NCBI GenBank assembly: GCA_020091685.1
Contig: CM034603.1
Location: forward strand, 19,734,715 to 19,798,714
Direction of reading: 5' to 3'
DNA: 64,000 nucleotides
Source: Lutjanus erythropterus
Taxonomy: Eukaryota; Chordata; Actinopteri; Lutjaniformes; Lutjanidae
How positions within the stretch are numbered: position 1 is the first letter of the stretch; every line of letters begins with the position of its first letter. Position numbers and translations under genes: made by a program. The notes under the pieces were generated by a model. That model did no database searches. It worked only from the letters and a program-made list of their open reading frames with translations, and was not told the origin of the DNA. Shown here one piece after another: positions 61,716 through 64,000 of this stretch.

Positions 61716-62729
61716 TTAACCACACCTGTTTGCAATGCTGTGTATGATGAGGCCTCTGAACGTGCGTGTTTGTACATCCCTTTATCTTATACCGCCCCTC
61801 CCTTTTAAAAGACACTGCGCCACAGCAGCCACAAAACTCAATTTGGGGGAATCGAACCCTCTGTTTTCTCTGTCCTTATTGTCATGCCACAGGTATTCGA
61901 GAAGTTTTACAAGCTCACTTCTTTGTATTTTTCATATCATGTCACCAGTGAGCAAAATATTTCCCCAGAGCCGGAAATAGTATACTGGCAGTGACTAACA
62001 ACAAATCCAGACCAGCCTTACCCAAAGTGTTTCACCAGACTGGATTCTGTAGTGTACATATACAGGCCTCTGCTGTGTTTACAATGGGACAAAATGTCAC
62101 ATATCTTTGTCTAGTTTAGAAGAGAAACAAAAATCTGTAATAAATGACTTCTGGAAGTTTGCACTTTTCTTTCCTGCAGATCACATTAAACACAAATGTT
62201 TATGAGGAATAGTAAAACGTAGGAGCATGTTGACTCTCTGGTGGAATTTTTTAGTTTTCACATGGAAGTGAGTAAAACAAAAAAGAACTATAGGCAACTT
62301 CTCCACTGTGTTTTGGACACCGCAGAGGGAAAAATACAAAGAAGCTGCATGCTTGAGCTGCAGAAGAATAAACAGCGTATAAACAGGTATAACCAGTCCT
62401 ATCAGTCATAGCTTGACTCATCACTCATAATTCCATATGGGTTTGACGTGGTGAGTAGCAGCCTCTGCACAATGAAGGGGTAGAATGGTATTTATTTAAA
62501 AGTCAAACATTTCAGATAACAACCTCATTTGACACAGTCTTTGCAAATCATCTGTGGAACCGCAGCTGCTGCTGAATGTTACCCAGTTCCCAGCTATATG
62601 TCTGAGCAGTTGCATAAAGCCACTTAGACTAAGGTTTCCCTTAAATTTTCATCTAGGATGCTTTAGGAAAAAATGAAGAGCATCAAATCATCGTCGGGTT
62701 TTCCTTAGGATGTTGTTAATATCCAAGTG
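61716..62729. other. intergenic, no gene recognised
   Basis: Sequence between the nrtn-upstream repeat block and the next MITE. No exon, RNA gene or repeat end could be supported. Confidence 0.5.
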
Positions 62730-62935
62730 TGTGCTACTACGAGGACTTTTTAACTGGTTATGAAACGGTCCCAGTTAAACAAAGTTACAGTGAGCAGTAC
62801 GTTAACCAGAAGCAGGAGGAGATTCCTCTTTAGATAATTTTTCTGTTTTGACAGTTTATTTTGTGGGTATGTCAGACGAAACCCTACCACATTTGTCTAC
62901 AGGCACCTTCAAAATCAACAAAAGATGTAGTAGCT
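62730..62935. mobile_element. TTAA MITE, family of the 58114 copy
   Basis: GTGCTACTACGAGGACTTTT, followed by TAACTGGTTATG, on the left and AGATGTAGTAGCT on the right form inverted ends, with TTAA at 62936-62939. The left TTAA is eroded. The interior has no coding signal. Confidence 0.55.
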
Positions 62936-63089
62936 TTAAGTATTCCCGTATGTGTTGCTAAAAGGTCCTTAGCAGCAATTTTTCTCAGAAAAATTTAAGG
63001 GGCCTGTAACAGTTGCTTAAAATGAAATAATTTGTGAAGCATGAGACTGGCCAAATTTATAGTGACTTAAGAGAAGATAGCTCAAACAA

Positions 63090-63345
63090 AATATGTTTTG
63101 TTGACATTAGCTAGATAACCGCAACAACAGTGGTCTCTCTTCTGGTTTCTTGAATATTTAGGGGTTTCCTTAGGCTACTTGACTGCAACTATAGAGAGTA
63201 TCCTGTCCTTGTGAAGCGTTTTGTAACATAGCATTTGCTAAATTGAGGTGATTGCTGCAAGACTCACACAATTTGTACTAATTACTTGCCAGTCAGCAAC
63301 GGCTGAGATAAATGCCTAAGGACAGGGGCAGACGTGCATGCATTA
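63090..63345. repeat. second copy of segment B
   Basis: TAGCTAGATAACCGCAACAA, TTTCTTGAATATTTAGGGGT, ATCCTGTCCTTGTGAAG and GCATTTGCTAAATTGAGG match, in order and orientation, segment B at 60666-60898. It is followed by GACGTGCATGCATT, the start of segment L, so at least part of an A-B-L unit lies 2.4 kb away from the main block. Confidence 0.75.
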
Positions 63346-63661
63346 AACCTGCGTGTCTGTAGGTGCAGATTGCGCTTTCCATATTCTTCGACAAGAGCAA
63401 CTGTCTGGTCTATCTGTCTAGTTTGACTTTTTCTTTTTGTATTCTCTTTGTTGTCCATTTTGGGTAAGTTTGCTCACACTGACAATCATGCTGCCATGCT
63501 TGCTAAGTGCACATGTGCTGTATTATGACAGTAACTGCCCTGAAAGTCTTAGTCTAAACACTTAGGCAAATAGACACCTTAGGGAAATATTTTGCTTAAA
63601 CTTGAACTTTCATAGTTGTCTAAAGCAAAAATCTCCTGCTTCTTTTTAATTGGCTTTTTAA

Positions 63662-63838
63662 TACTACTCACTGTAATTTTGCCTGGGAAAATGTAAATAT
63701 GGGCTTGTTTAATCTGATTTCATGGTGGATCATATGCATTAGCAGGAATTTTGAATAACTACGTAGAAATATCCAGTCTTCCCACAGATGGCCTTTTTAA
63801 TGTCGGTCAAAACCAGTTAAAAACTCCTTGTAGTAGCT
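63662..63838. mobile_element. TTAA MITE, family of the 58114 copy (diverged)
   Basis: The right end ACTCCTTGTAGTAGCT is followed by TTAA (63839-63842), with ACCAGTTAAA just inside. On the left, TTAA (63658-63661) precedes TACTACTCACTG, a plausible decayed partner end. Confidence 0.4.
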
Positions 63839-64000
63839 TTAATGTGTTTTGTGTAACGGGCCACTGATTTTGTCTGGTTTTCTTTCTTATATGTAAGTGG
63901 CAGGCATAATCGATTGAAGCCTTGATGGAAAGTCTCATTTTGTTTCTGTTGGTTCAACACCAACTTCTAACACCAGAAATCTGTCAGCTCCTGCTCTGAA

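Overview
This is vertebrate nuclear DNA, almost certainly from a teleost fish and probably a percomorph. Small genes with canonical GT-AG introns sit in AT-rich DNA full of fish-type DNA transposons: hAT-like elements, a Tc1 fossil, TTAA-flanked MITEs and fold-back elements. Three host genes can be read exon by exon.

Layout. (1) 1.26-2.85 kb, minus strand: a CC chemokine of the CCL25 type, four coding exons, 106 residues. (2) 3.8-15.5 kb: intergenic DNA with MITE copies, a fish dispersed repeat carrying perfect nuclear-receptor half-site arrays, and hAT-like ends; no gene recognised. (3) 15.7-35.5 kb, plus strand: ranbp3, 17 coding exons, 518 residues, with hAT copies in introns 5 and 7 and a decayed Tc1 transposon in intron 12. 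(4) 35.5-58.7 kb: a gene-poor interval built largely of fold-back elements, MITEs, a long hAT-like element with an internal T-rich minisatellite, a GGTTCT-type degenerate array and a decayed SGNH-hydrolase-like fossil. It also holds two gene-less promoter or exon candidates (about 42.3 kb and 52.7 kb). (5) 58.8-60.0 kb, minus strand: nrtn (neurturin), two coding exons, 240 residues. (6) 60.3-63.9 kb: an unusual tandem/dispersed repeat block upstream of nrtn, plus more TTAA MITEs.

How the genes relate. They are not an operon or pathway. ranbp3 (nuclear export cofactor and Ran-binding protein) and nrtn (GDNF-family ligand for GFRA2/RET) are convergent neighbours, the same relative orientation as on human 19p13.3; the fucosyltransferase genes that lie between them in human were not seen here. 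The chemokine gene lies head-to-head with ranbp3, about 12 kb away.

I found no convincing new multi-gene system. The observations most worth a second look are the repeat block upstream of nrtn, the frame-preserving stop-free intron 13 of ranbp3, the hAT element with an exact 8-bp target duplication inside ranbp3, the perfect ERE plus DR1 motif in a dispersed repeat, and the gene-less promoter/exon candidates.
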